Positions 1-9,724 of a stretch of 64,000 nucleotides of DNA are shown here, in pieces. The DNA is taken from the NCBI RefSeq assembly GCF_016307205.1, contig NZ_JAEIJD010000007.1, positions 62,001-126,000 of the forward strand, given 5' to 3'. The notes under the pieces were generated by a model that did no database searches, had not been told where the DNA came from, and saw nothing but the letters and a program-made list of their open reading frames with translations. Within the stretch, counting starts at the first letter, position 1. The number at the start of each line of letters is the position of its first letter. The translations under genes and the position numbers were made by a program. This DNA comes from Pontibaca salina. Its GTDB lineage: Bacteria > Pseudomonadota > Alphaproteobacteria > Rhodobacterales > Rhodobacteraceae.

Positions 1-333
1 GGCGATGAGTTCACTTCGCTCTCGCCGGTCAAGATTGCGCAACTGGCGTCGTCGCTGGCCACCCTTGGCGGCAAGGGCGGCGGTTTCATGAGCCGTCTGC
101 GCGAAAACCTAGGGCTGGACCAGCTCGATATCGGCACCGACGCTGGCGGGTCCGGGCAAGTGGGCGTTGGCAACTATCTATCTGACACCGTCTACACCGA
201 ATTCTCGGTCAACGCGCAGGGCGAAACCGAAATCAACCTGAACTTTGACGTGACCGAAAGCTTCACGGTCAAGGGGATGGCCGACAATACCGGCGACACG
301 TCGCTGGGCCTGTTCTTTGAACGTGATTATTGA
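1..333 (+). CDS. tamB: TamB-like translocation/assembly protein, C-terminal end (partial)
   Basis: This is the last 110 codons of a gene that begins before the window; the frame is open from base 1 to the TGA at 331-333. The Gly- and Ser-rich beta-strand pattern, the run SPVKIAQLASSLA and the ending LGLFFERDY are typical of the C-terminal TamB (DUF490) domain of inner-membrane-anchored proteins that span the periplasm and work with the Omp85 protein TamA in outer-membrane assembly. The family assignment rests on the C-terminus only. The convergent gene downstream ends at 466, so this gene marks the edge of the polysaccharide locus. Confidence 0.75.
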   Translation, partial: GDEFTSLSPVKIAQLASSLATLGGKGGGFMSRLRENLGLDQLDIGTDAGGSGQVGVGNYLSDTVYTEFSVNAQGETEINLNFDVTESFTVKGMADNTGDTSLGLFFERDY

Positions 334-465
334 CCCTAGGTTTGCGCCCGATACGCGCGGGCTTTGCGTGAGCGTTTGTTCAGAGGGGTCGCCGCAGTCG
401 GGTAAAAATAACCGCGGCGACCTGCGTCAGATCGTCAGTTTTTTGCGTATATGCGGAACTGGCGC

Positions 466-1299
466 TCAACGCAGACGTCGCGCATGTGCGATTTCGCGCG
501 GCAGAATCGCGGCGCAAGCTGCATAGCGCGGGATCAGGCGGCGCGGGCTGGACAGCGCCCGCCACAGCCATTCCAGACCCACCCGCCGCATCCAGCGCGG
601 CGCGCGGTGCTGATGTCCGCCAAGGAAATCTAATCCCGCCCCGATCGAGGCGAACCCGACGCTCGGAGCCAGAGCGCGCCCGCGCAGCGCCAGCGCCTCT
701 TGACGCGGCGCGCCCAGTGCCAGCAGGCAGAGCCCGATACCTTCGTCTTCCAGCCGCTGCAGAATCTTCGCCGCCTCGATGCCTTCCGGATCAAATGGAA
801 CCGAGGGCGAGATACACAACTGTACATCAAGCCCCGGAACCTGCGCGCTTAGCACCTCGCGGGCATCCTCCAGCGCCATCTCGGTGCTCCCAACCAGCGC
901 CACTTTCGCGCCCGCCGCAGCCGCCATGTGGCAAAGTGGGATCACCAGATCCGATCCCGGCAGCAACTGTACCGGGCGGTGCGCAAGCTGGGACAGCGCA
1001 ACAATGGGCCGTCCGTCGGCGACCACATAATCGTGGCCTGCATAGACCTTGGCAAATTCCGGCGAGTTCCGCATCTTGACCAGATGGTCCAGATTGACTG
1101 TCGCCAACGCAAAACCCTGACGCGTCCCCAGACGGGCCTTCAATGCAGTTTCAAGCGCCGCCCAATCGGGAATATTGACCCGGATCGTCTGATCGTGAAA
1201 GCTGAACTGCAATGCTTGGCTCCGGTTCTTCACATGAGAGGTAGCTTTACCTGTAACCGACTGAACCTCAACCTCAGACAGCCGGACGACAACCTGCAA
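466..1299 (-). CDS. WecG/TagA/CpsF family glycosyltransferase
   Basis: The 277-residue product matches the GT26 family that adds N-acetylmannosaminuronate or related sugars to lipid-linked intermediates (WecG, TagA). Visible family marks are TVNLDHLVKMR near residues 68-77, the Asp-Gly pair in ADGRP (about 94-98) and the GAPRQE motif at 196-201. The C-terminal half ends in the Trp/Arg-rich segment (RAPRWMRRVGLEWLWRAL) that in this family helps membrane association. The ATG at 1299 gives a longer N-terminus than usual; a GTG at 1233 is an alternative start. It is transcribed divergently from the polymerase gene at 1525 and probably adds one sugar of the repeat unit. Confidence 0.85.
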   Translation of the reverse strand: MQVVVRLSEVEVQSVTGKATSHVKNRSQALQFSFHDQTIRVNIPDWAALETALKARLGTRQGFALATVNLDHLVKMRNSPEFAKVYAGHDYVVADGRPIVALSQLAHRPVQLLPGSDLVIPLCHMAAAAGAKVALVGSTEMALEDAREVLSAQVPGLDVQLCISPSVPFDPEGIEAAKILQRLEDEGIGLCLLALGAPRQEALALRGRALAPSVGFASIGAGLDFLGGHQHRAPRWMRRVGLEWLWRALSSPRRLIPRYAACAAILPREIAHARRLR

Positions 1300-1524
1300 T
1301 TCAATATCGATTTATTCCGGTATAGGGTATTATTTCAAAACGTTTTACCAGAAAATTTCGCGACAGTTTAGGTAAAATTGGCGGTTCGTCCGGGGCAAGC
1401 CGACCAGAAGTTACGCGACGCGGAGTCTGTGGCTTGCTATAGAAATCACTATCTGGTCCGATTCGCGGTCCGGTCGAAAGCAGTTCATTTCCGACCCTTT
1501 GCCCAAGGCAACGCCTGAAAACAA

Positions 1525-2973
1525 ATGCCTAATTCTCTTGCTTATCTGATCCTGGCCCTCTGGCCACTGATCTGTTTGGTGATGTTCCGCCGCATGCCGC
1601 GGGAACGGGCAATCATCTGGAGCATTCTTGGCGGCTATATGTTTCTACCCCCGATCGCCGTATTCGATGTGCCACTTCTGACACTGGACAAATTCGCAAT
1701 TGCTAGCATCGCCCCTTGGTTTATTTGCGTGTTTGTACTGAAGGAAGAAGTCAATTTGTGGCCACGCTCCACGCTGATACGGTTAGCGATGGTTGTTTTC
1801 GTTCTTAGTGTGGTCCCGACCGCCATGTTCAACGGGGATCCATTGTTTTTTTCCGGCGGCGCGTTCGGACAACCGGTGCCGCCGATACCCGGTTTGGGTG
1901 TGAAAGACATGATTTTGACGGTCGCTGCGCGGATCGTCGTTTTGTTGCCTTATCTTCTGGCACGGCAATACTTGGCAAACGCCAAGGCGCTGCGTGAACT
2001 GCTGATTGCGCTGGCGATTGCCGGAGTCGTTTATTCGATCCCGGCTTTGATCGAGATCCGGTTCAGCCCGCAAATCAACGTCTGGGTTTACGGATTCTTC
2101 CAGCACAGCTTTGACCAGATGATGCGTGCCGGCGGGTTTCGTCCGATTGTATTTATGCCCCACGGCCTGTGGGTTGCGCTGTTCTTTTTCTCGACGGTTT
2201 TGGCAGCTGCTGCGCTATCGCGGGACTCAAGAAACGCGCGGGGCGTATTTCGGGCGCTAACCGCTTATCTGGCGGTGATACTCGTGCTGTGCAAGAGTTA
2301 CGCCGCAATAATCTATGGATTGCTGCTGACCCCGATTGCGCTGCTGACCAGCGCCAAGACGCAGCTTCGCGTGGCTATTATACTCGCGATAGTAGCGTCT
2401 TCCTATCCGATGCTGCGCAATGCCAGTCTGTTGCCGCTCGACGCGATCGTGTCGCAGGCCGCTGCCATCAGTGCGGATCGCGCCCGATCCCTTGAGTTTC
2501 GCTTCGACAATGAAGAAATGTTGATTGCGCGGGCACAGGAAAAGCCAGGGTTTGGCTGGGGCAGCTGGGGGCGCAATCTTGTCCGCGACAGGGCTACGGG
2601 CGAATCGATTACCGTCACTGACAGCAGATGGATCATCCTGTTTGGCACCAATGGCTGGGTCGGCTATGTGGCCGAAACCTCGCTCTTCGCGCTGCCGTTG
2701 ATTTTGCTGGGCTGGCGCAGGCGCACCCTGCCTGACGGTGCGATGTCTCCTTATGCTTCGGCGGTTGGGTTAATCGTAGCGGCCACGATGGTGGATTTGC
2801 TGGTCAACGACACATTGGTGCCGTTCACATGGCTTTGCGGTGGCGCAGTTCTTGGGCACGCCGAGCAGATGTCCCCACAAAAAGCGGAGAGTTCGCAGCA
2901 GAGTCTGGCGTCGAGAGAACCGGCCGGAAACCGCGGCCGCCGTCCGCAAAAGAGACGTCGCACCATCCTCTGA
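1525..2973 (+). CDS. O-antigen ligase/polymerase-like membrane protein (Wzy-type)
   Basis: A 482-residue polytopic membrane protein with about ten or more hydrophobic segments, a long loop around residues 305-365 (containing GFGWGSWGRN) and a hydrophilic Lys/Arg-rich tail. This topology is that of O-antigen polymerases and ligases, which join lipid-linked repeat units on the periplasmic face. Sequence identity in this family is low, so polymerase versus ligase cannot be decided. Placement next to WecG, flippase and Wzz genes favours Wzy. No good Shine-Dalgarno is seen before the ATG at 1525. The 225-bp AT-richer gap 1300-1524 probably holds divergent promoters for this gene and the WecG gene. 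Confidence 0.75.
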   Translation: MPNSLAYLILALWPLICLVMFRRMPRERAIIWSILGGYMFLPPIAVFDVPLLTLDKFAIASIAPWFICVFVLKEEVNLWPRSTLIRLAMVVFVLSVVPTAMFNGDPLFFSGGAFGQPVPPIPGLGVKDMILTVAARIVVLLPYLLARQYLANAKALRELLIALAIAGVVYSIPALIEIRFSPQINVWVYGFFQHSFDQMMRAGGFRPIVFMPHGLWVALFFFSTVLAAAALSRDSRNARGVFRALTAYLAVILVLCKSYAAIIYGLLLTPIALLTSAKTQLRVAIILAIVASSYPMLRNASLLPLDAIVSQAAAISADRARSLEFRFDNEEMLIARAQEKPGFGWGSWGRNLVRDRATGESITVTDSRWIILFGTNGWVGYVAETSLFALPLILLGWRRRTLPDGAMSPYASAVGLIVAATMVDLLVNDTLVPFTWLCGGAVLGHAEQMSPQKAESSQQSLASREPAGNRGRRPQKRRRTIL

Positions 2974-3121
2974 TAGCGCAGTAGGCATGGACTTTTGAAC
3001 AGTTATTGGTATTGTGAAGATAGACCACGAATCCGCGTATTGTTATCGCGTGGGGCATGGTTGCGTATTTTATGACTCACGATTCCAAGCTCGTCTTCAA
3101 ACTATTGACGCAATCACTTTA

Positions 3122-3142
3122 TAGAATCTGAAAAAGAGATTC
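3122..3142. repeat. Perfect inverted repeat upstream of the PKS operon
   Basis: Arms AGAATCT (3122-3128) and AGATTCT (3136-3142) are perfect complements separated by GAAAAAG. The element lies 78 bp before the PKS start codon in an AT-rich 247-bp gap (2974-3220). It could be an operator or a leader hairpin; no T-run follows, so it is not a terminator. Confidence 0.35.
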
Positions 3143-3220
3143 TTGTGCGCCGCCACCGTAACGTGTGCCTTGGCATGAGGGCAGTATTTTGAATGAGTAT
3201 ATTGGAATTGTTTGTCGGAT

Positions 3221-6200
3221 ATGACAAAAATAGTTGAGGTAAGCCCTCCGCTCCGGGATGATGACATCGCCATCGTCGGACAGTCGATCTGCGTGCCCGG
3301 AGCGCATTCGACCGCGGCTTTTTGGAATAATCTGCGCAATGGGGTCGAGTCGATCCAGGTTTTGGATGAACAGGCGTTGCTTGATGCAGGGGAACGCGCT
3401 GACCGGATCCGCCATCGCGATTACGTTCCATCGGCTGCACCGCTGGACGGATTTGATATGTTCGACGCCGAGTTTTTCGGCTTCAGCCCGAAAGAGGCCG
3501 CGATCCTCGACCCCCAGCACCGTAAATTCCTTGAAACCGCATGGGAGGCGATGGAATCCGCCGGCCACCCGCCGGAAACCGTTAATGGCAATGTCGGCGT
3601 TTTTGCCGGTTGCGGCATGGGCAGCTATTTCTATTTCAATATCTGTTCGAACCGGCACTTGGTCGATGACGTGGGCATGTTCCTCCTGCGTCATACCGGC
3701 AATGACAAGGATTTCATGGCAACGCGGGCCAGCCATGTGTTCGATCTCAAAGGGCCCAGCCTGAACCTGCAGACGGCCTGCTCGACCTCGCTGGTGGCGG
3801 TACATTACGCGGTCCGCGCGCTGCGGGCGCGCGATTGCGACATGGCATTGGCAGGCGGCGTGACCATCGAATTGCCGCAAGGGCGCGGATATCTTTACAA
3901 GGAGAACGAAGTTCTGTCGCCGGATGGGCATTGCCATGCCTTCGACCACCGGGCGCAGGGCACAGTGTTTGGCAGTGGGTCCGGGGTGGTGGCGCTGCGG
4001 CGGCTTGCAGATGCACTGGCCGATGGCGACCATATCTGGGCCATCATCAAGGGCAGCGCGGTCAACAACGACGGCGCGGCCAAGGCCGGGTATCTGGCAC
4101 CCTCGGTCGACGGGCAGGCGGCGGCGATTGAAACTGCGCTGTCCGATGCCGATGTGACTGCCGACACCATCGATTACGTCGAATGTCACGGCACCGGCAC
4201 CTATTTGGGCGACCCGATCGAGGTCAGCGCGCTGAGCGAGGCATTTCGCAAAACCACCGCTGATATCGGCTATTGCCGGATCGGGTCGGTCAAGACCAAT
4301 ATCGGCCATCTGGACACCGCCGCCGGGGTGGCCGGACTGATCAAAACGACGCTGGCGCTGCATCACCGCCAGATCCCGCCCTCGCTTGGTTATGAAAAGC
4401 CCAATCCGGCAATTGATTTCGAGACCAGCCCGTTTCAGGTGAATGATCGCCTGACCGACTGGACAACGCAGAAAAGGCCGCGGCGTGCCGGTATCAACGC
4501 GTTGGGCGTTGGCGGAACCAATGCCTATGTCGTGCTGGAAGAGGCCCCTGCCCGCGCCCCCTCGGACGAGGCTGACTGGCCATTTCACGTGCTGTGCATT
4601 TCCGGGCACAGCCGCGCCGCACTGGATGCGAATACCAGCGCGCTGGCCGCGCATCTGCGCGCTAACCCCGACCTTGATCTGGCCGATGTCGCCTTTACCC
4701 TGAAAAAGGGGCGGCGCGGCTTTGAAAAGCGCCGGGTCGTGGTCGCGGAAACCCCGACCGAGGCCGCCGCTATGCTGGAGAGCGGCGACAGCCGCCGGGT
4801 GTTCACCCATGACCTCTTGGGGGCCGCCCCGGAAACGGTGTTCATGTTCCCCGGCGGCGGCGCGCAGTACCCCGACATGGCGCGCGACCTCTACGAAACC
4901 GAACCGGTCTTTGCCGAATGGATGGATCGCGGGCTGGATCACTTGCAACCGCAATTGGATTACGACCTGCGCGCGCTGTGGCTGCCCGAAGCGGGTGCGC
5001 GTGACGATGCTTCGCGGGCATTGCAGCGTCCCTCGGTGCAATTGCCGCTGATCATGATCGTCGAATATGCGCTGGCGCAATTGTGGCTGTCATGGGGCGT
5101 TCGCCCCGCTGCGCTGGTCGGGCATTCAATGGGCGAGAACACCGCCGCCTGTCTGGCCGGGGTCATGAGTTTCGAGGATTGCATCGATCTTGTCCTGCTG
5201 CGGGGCCGGCTGTTTGATACGGTGCCGGCGGGGGGGATGCTCAGCCTGTCGTTGCCGATGGAAAAAGCCGCCGCTCTGCTTGGCGACGATCTCGACATCG
5301 CGGCCGCCAACGCACCAGAATTGACCACCGTATCGGGGCCGCAGGCGGCGTTGGACCGTTTGGCGGAAAAGCTGTCTGCGCAGGAAATCGAATTCCAGCG
5401 GGTGCAAATCGATATTGCCGCCCATTCGCGGATGCTCGACCCGATCTTGGAGGATTTTCGCGAGTTCCTGCGCGGTTTGACCCTGCATCCACCGACCCTT
5501 CCCGTCATCTCGAACCGCAGCGGCCAGCCGCTCAGCGACGCACAGGCGACCGACCCCGATTACTGGGTCGGACAATTGCGCAATCCGGTGCTGTTTGCCG
5601 ATTGTATCGCGTCGTTGGCCAAGGGCGCGCCGCGGGTGTTTCTTGAAGTCGGCCCCGGCAAGGCGCTGAGTGCGCTGGCGCAGATGGCCGAGGCCGTCAA
5701 ACCCGCCCAGGTCATATCATCCTTGCGCCATCCGGCTCAGGATGTGGCCGATGACGCCTATTTCCTCGGCGTGGTCGGGCGGCTTTGGGCTTGCGGCGTC
5801 AATGCCGACTGGACCCATATCTGGGGCGAGGCACGTCGCAACCGCCTGCCCCTGCCGACCTATCAGTTCCAGCGCAGCCGGTATTTCATCGAACCGGGGC
5901 AAGCGACAGAGCTGCTTGCCGAGCCGATCTTGGCGCGCGATGACGATATCGCGAACTGGGGCTGGCGGCCGGCATGGCGCCCGCGCAGCGCCGATTGCGA
6001 CATTGACGTGCACCGCGATCTTGCCGAGACCCCCGTGCAAGACTGGCTGGTTTTTGCCGACGAGAGCGGCATCGCCGCCGGCCTTGTCGAACAGTTGCAA
6101 CAGGCCGGCCATTCGGTCACGCAGGTGCGCGCCGGCGATACCTATGCGCGGCTTGGCGAGGGGCAATATATACTGGCGCCAGAACAAGGGCGAACCGGCT

Positions 6201-9200
6201 ATGACGCGCTGATCGCTGATCTGGAACAGGCCGGACACCTGCCGACGCGGATCGCGCATTTCTGGCTGCTGACCCGCGACGAAAGCTTTCGCCCCGGCAG
6301 CAGCTTTTTCGATCGCAACATGGAGCAGGGATTTTACAGCCTGACCTGGCTGGCGCAGGCGCTTTCAGGCGCTGACTTGCCGGCCCAGCCGCATCTAACG
6401 GTCTTCACGAATGGCGCAGCACAGGTCGCGGAAGAGCCGCTGTTGTGGCCGGAAAAGGCGACCATCTCGGGCCCGGTGGGCGTGATCCCGCGCGAATTTC
6501 CGGGCATGACCTGTTCCACGCTCGATATCGACCTGCCGCACCGCGCGACGCCGCGAAGCTTCATGGCCCGACTGCGCGGAGAGGATGAGGTCGAGACGAT
6601 CGAGGACGGCCTTGCCAATCGTCTGCTTGAGGAACTGCTCGCCAGCCCCGCCAACGCCGTCGCCGCGCTGCGGGATGGGCGGCGGATGGAGCGGCATTAC
6701 CGCCCCGCGCCCCTGCCCGAGACCGATGACAACGGGTTCCGGCAGGGCGGCACCTATCTGCTGACCGGTGGCTTTGGCGGCATCGCTCAGAGCATCGCCG
6801 CAGATCTGATGGAGCGGTATGCGGCCAATATCGTATTGACCTCCCGCACCGCCCTGCCCGCGCGCGACGACTGGGATGCCTATCTAGATCGCCACGGTCC
6901 GACCAATCGGGTCGCGCGGGCAATCCGGGCGATCAGGTCGCTTGAAGATCTCGACAAAGGCCGTGTCATGGCGCTGGCGGCAGATATCACCAATCCCGAC
7001 GCCATGCGCGCGGCGGTGAACGAGGCAGAACAGGGCTTTGGCCCGATCAACGGTGTGATCCACGCCGCCGGCACCATTGACGACGGTCCGATCCTGGGCC
7101 GAACCACCCCGGATATCGAACAGGTATTCGCCCCCAAGATCACCGGGTTGCGGGTGCTTGATACGCTGTTTCCCGATGGATCGCTGGATCTGATGGTCCT
7201 GTGTTCTTCGTCCAGTACGGTGACGCGGCCAGCAGGTCAGATCGACTATGTTGCGGCGAATGAATACCTGAATGCTTTTGCCAGGGCGCGCCAAGGTGGT
7301 GCCACCCGGGTTGTTGCCGTGGATTGGGGGGTCTGGTCCGATATCGGCATGGCCGCCGAGGCGATGGCCGCGCGTCTGGGACAGGATGTGCCGCTGGAAC
7401 GCGCGCCCGCCAACCTGCCGCTTCTGGATGAATCCGGTTTTGATCGGGATGGCAATCGCCTATTCTTTGCCGATTACCGCACCAAAGATCGCTGGCTGCT
7501 GGACGAGCATCGCACGGCACGGGGCGCGGCATTGCTGCCGGGTACCGGTTATCTGGAGCTGGCCGCCGAGGCGATGCAGGTGCACGGCATGTCGGCCTTC
7601 CGCATCGACGATCTTTATTTTCTGCGCCCGTTGCATGTGGCCGATGACAGCACCCGCGAGGTGATCCTACGCCTTGTCTCCGAAGATGACGGCGACGCGA
7701 TGGAATTGTACAGCCGCGCCAAAGGCAGCAAGGAATATCACCTGCATGCGCAGGCCCATATCGCGCCGTTGAACGCCGCCCGTCCGGCCCCCATTGATCT
7801 CGCGAAACTCGCTGAACGCTGCGCCGAACCTGTATCAGGAACGCCCGACAACCGCCTCAAATCGCCTCAGGAACGACATCTCAATTTTGGCCCGCGCTGG
7901 CATGTGTTAAGCGAAACAGCCCTTGGCAGCGGTGAAGGTCTGGCGCGGCTTGATCTGCCAGAGATTGCACAGCAGGATCAGGACATCACCTTGCATCCCG
8001 GCCTGATGGATCTGGCAACCGGTTGGGCCATGGGGCTGATTCCAACCTACCAGCAGCAATATCTGTGGGTTCCGGTCTCATACCGCACCGTCAGCCTGTT
8101 TGCGCCCTTGCCAGTGCAGGTCTACAGTTGGGTTCGGCTTGACCAAAGCGCGCCGCCGTCGAGCGATTTCGTGTCGTTTGATGTGACCCTGTGCGACCCA
8201 GAAGGACAGGTCTGCGTCGAGATCGCGGGGTTTCAGATGACCCGCATGACCGAAGGTCTGGACTTAAGCGACCCTGAAAAAGCCGACGCCACACAAGCCG
8301 ATCTGGGCCTGGCACCGGTCACGGCCGCCCCCCTTTCCCCCGAGGAAGAGCGCCTGCATGATGCCATCGCACAAGGCATCCGCGCCAACGAAGGCGCGCT
8401 GGCCCTGCATCGGGCGCTGGCGCTGGGGCAATCGCAGGTCGTCATCTCACCTCTCGATCTGCATGCACTGATCGCGCAGGCTGACCGCTCGGCAGAGGCA
8501 CCGGGCGACACAGGGCAGAGTTTCGAGCGGCCCGATCTTGACACCTCTTATGTCGCCCCGCGCAACGAACTTGAAAAAACGCTGGCGGGCCAGTTTGAGT
8601 CGCTTCTGGGGATCGGGCAGGTGGGCGTCGAAGACAGCTTTTTTGACCTTGGCGGACATTCGCTTATCGCCGTACGCCTGTTCGCGCAGATCAACCGTCT
8701 GTATGATGTGCAGTTCCCGATCTCGGTGCTGTTTGAGGCACCGAGCGTGGACAAATTGGCGGCACTGATCACGCAAGAGCGCGGCGAGGTCGATGCTCCG
8801 GAACAGCCGGGCGATATATCAGTTAGCCCCGAACTGCCGCGCCATCGCCATCTGGTCGCGCTGCACAAGGGTGCGCCGGAGCGGACGCCGTTTTTTATCG
8901 TCGCGGGCATGTTCGGGAACGTGCTGAACCTGCGTCAACTGGCGCTGTTGCTGGGCAGGAACCGTCCGGTTTATGGGCTGCAGGCGCGCGGGCTGATCGG
9001 CAGTGAAGAACCACATACCTCGCTGGTCGCGGCGGCGCGCGATTACATCGCGGAATTGCGCAGCGTACAGCCGCACGGCCCTTATATGCTGGGCGGATAT
9101 TCGGGGGGCGGGATCACTGCTTTTGAAATGGCGCAGCAATTGCGCGATGCGGGGGAAACCGTGTCGCTGCTGGCCTTTATCGACACGCCGCTGCCGCGTC

Positions 9201-9718
9201 GGCCACTACTGTCTCGCTTGGATAAAGCCTTTATCAAAATGGCCGAGTTTCGCCAGAAAGGGTTTGGCTACCTCACCGAATGGGCGGGTAATCGGATCGC
9301 TTGGGAGTTCGAGCGCCGGCGCCGGGCCAATGCGCGTGCCGAGGCTGTGGCATCCGATATCGCGTTCAATGATCTGCAGATCGAAACCGCGTTCCGCACA
9401 GCGATCGAAGATTACGAACTGAAGCACTGGAACGGGCCGCTGGTCCTGTTCCGACCACGGCTGGACCGGCACTGGAGCGTATCGGGCGGCCAATGGGTCA
9501 GCGCCGAACGCGAATATGTCTTTCACGACAACGACTGGTCCCGACACGCGCCAAATATCGAAGTGTTCGAGGTAACCGGCGATCATGACAGCATGGTGCT
9601 TGCCCCCAACGCGGCTGTTCTGGCCGAACGGCTGCGCGCCTGCATTGCCGCCGCTGAGGCCGCCCATCCCGCAGATCGGCTTTCCGCGCATTGGCCGCGC
9701 ACCGAGGCTGCGGAGTGA
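3221..9718 (+). CDS. Type I polyketide synthase, KS-AT-KR-DH-ACP-TE
   Basis: A 2165-residue single-module polyketide synthase. Ketosynthase: Cys187 in TACSTS, His323 in ECHGTGT and His363 in KTNIGH, so the full triad is present. Acyltransferase: Ser636 in GHSMGE and His735 in IAAHS, which matches neither the usual malonyl nor methylmalonyl signature well. Ketoreductase: TGGFGG at 1182-1187, Ser1330 and Tyr1343 (YVAAN). Dehydratase-like double hotdog: His1430 (DEHR...LLPGTGYLE) and Asp1597 (HPGLMD); it lies after the KR, not before it. Carrier protein: Ser1814 in LGGHS. Type I thioesterase: Ser1961 in GYSGG and His2122 in GDHDS. I chose ATG 3221; a TTG at 3212 is in frame. It is the first gene of a tightly packed operon ending at 18650. 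Release by the TE could give a free acid, a lactone or transfer to a sugar; which one is unknown. Confidence 0.93.
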   Translation: MTKIVEVSPPLRDDDIAIVGQSICVPGAHSTAAFWNNLRNGVESIQVLDEQALLDAGERADRIRHRDYVPSAAPLDGFDMFDAEFFGFSPKEAAILDPQHRKFLETAWEAMESAGHPPETVNGNVGVFAGCGMGSYFYFNICSNRHLVDDVGMFLLRHTGNDKDFMATRASHVFDLKGPSLNLQTACSTSLVAVHYAVRALRARDCDMALAGGVTIELPQGRGYLYKENEVLSPDGHCHAFDHRAQGTVFGSGSGVVALRRLADALADGDHIWAIIKGSAVNNDGAAKAGYLAPSVDGQAAAIETALSDADVTADTIDYVECHGTGTYLGDPIEVSALSEAFRKTTADIGYCRIGSVKTNIGHLDTAAGVAGLIKTTLALHHRQIPPSLGYEKPNPAIDFETSPFQVNDRLTDWTTQKRPRRAGINALGVGGTNAYVVLEEAPARAPSDEADWPFHVLCISGHSRAALDANTSALAAHLRANPDLDLADVAFTLKKGRRGFEKRRVVVAETPTEAAAMLESGDSRRVFTHDLLGAAPETVFMFPGGGAQYPDMARDLYETEPVFAEWMDRGLDHLQPQLDYDLRALWLPEAGARDDASRALQRPSVQLPLIMIVEYALAQLWLSWGVRPAALVGHSMGENTAACLAGVMSFEDCIDLVLLRGRLFDTVPAGGMLSLSLPMEKAAALLGDDLDIAAANAPELTTVSGPQAALDRLAEKLSAQEIEFQRVQIDIAAHSRMLDPILEDFREFLRGLTLHPPTLPVISNRSGQPLSDAQATDPDYWVGQLRNPVLFADCIASLAKGAPRVFLEVGPGKALSALAQMAEAVKPAQVISSLRHPAQDVADDAYFLGVVGRLWACGVNADWTHIWGEARRNRLPLPTYQFQRSRYFIEPGQATELLAEPILARDDDIANWGWRPAWRPRSADCDIDVHRDLAETPVQDWLVFADESGIAAGLVEQLQQAGHSVTQVRAGDTYARLGEGQYILAPEQGRTGYDALIADLEQAGHLPTRIAHFWLLTRDESFRPGSSFFDRNMEQGFYSLTWLAQALSGADLPAQPHLTVFTNGAAQVAEEPLLWPEKATISGPVGVIPREFPGMTCSTLDIDLPHRATPRSFMARLRGEDEVETIEDGLANRLLEELLASPANAVAALRDGRRMERHYRPAPLPETDDNGFRQGGTYLLTGGFGGIAQSIAADLMERYAANIVLTSRTALPARDDWDAYLDRHGPTNRVARAIRAIRSLEDLDKGRVMALAADITNPDAMRAAVNEAEQGFGPINGVIHAAGTIDDGPILGRTTPDIEQVFAPKITGLRVLDTLFPDGSLDLMVLCSSSSTVTRPAGQIDYVAANEYLNAFARARQGGATRVVAVDWGVWSDIGMAAEAMAARLGQDVPLERAPANLPLLDESGFDRDGNRLFFADYRTKDRWLLDEHRTARGAALLPGTGYLELAAEAMQVHGMSAFRIDDLYFLRPLHVADDSTREVILRLVSEDDGDAMELYSRAKGSKEYHLHAQAHIAPLNAARPAPIDLAKLAERCAEPVSGTPDNRLKSPQERHLNFGPRWHVLSETALGSGEGLARLDLPEIAQQDQDITLHPGLMDLATGWAMGLIPTYQQQYLWVPVSYRTVSLFAPLPVQVYSWVRLDQSAPPSSDFVSFDVTLCDPEGQVCVEIAGFQMTRMTEGLDLSDPEKADATQADLGLAPVTAAPLSPEEERLHDAIAQGIRANEGALALHRALALGQSQVVISPLDLHALIAQADRSAEAPGDTGQSFERPDLDTSYVAPRNELEKTLAGQFESLLGIGQVGVEDSFFDLGGHSLIAVRLFAQINRLYDVQFPISVLFEAPSVDKLAALITQERGEVDAPEQPGDISVSPELPRHRHLVALHKGAPERTPFFIVAGMFGNVLNLRQLALLLGRNRPVYGLQARGLIGSEEPHTSLVAAARDYIAELRSVQPHGPYMLGGYSGGGITAFEMAQQLRDAGETVSLLAFIDTPLPRRPLLSRLDKAFIKMAEFRQKGFGYLTEWAGNRIAWEFERRRRANARAEAVASDIAFNDLQIETAFRTAIEDYELKHWNGPLVLFRPRLDRHWSVSGGQWVSAEREYVFHDNDWSRHAPNIEVFEVTGDHDSMVLAPNAAVLAERLRACIAAAEAAHPADRLSAHWPRTEAAE

Positions 9719-9724
9719 CAATAA

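Noticed and set aside
342-362. GCCCG/CGGGC hairpin after the TamB-like gene
   Set aside because: Only five pairs and three T residues; too weak to call.
3193-3237. Possible 14-residue leader peptide overlapping the PKS start
   Set aside because: An ATG-initiated short frame is present but has no well-placed ribosome-binding site and no run of a regulatory amino acid; probably chance.
3119-5080. A 653-codon open frame on the minus strand opposite the start of the PKS
   Set aside because: It mirrors GC-rich codon use of the PKS on the other strand; composition (many His, Arg, Gln, Gly) fits no protein family, and the PKS domains on the plus strand are certain.
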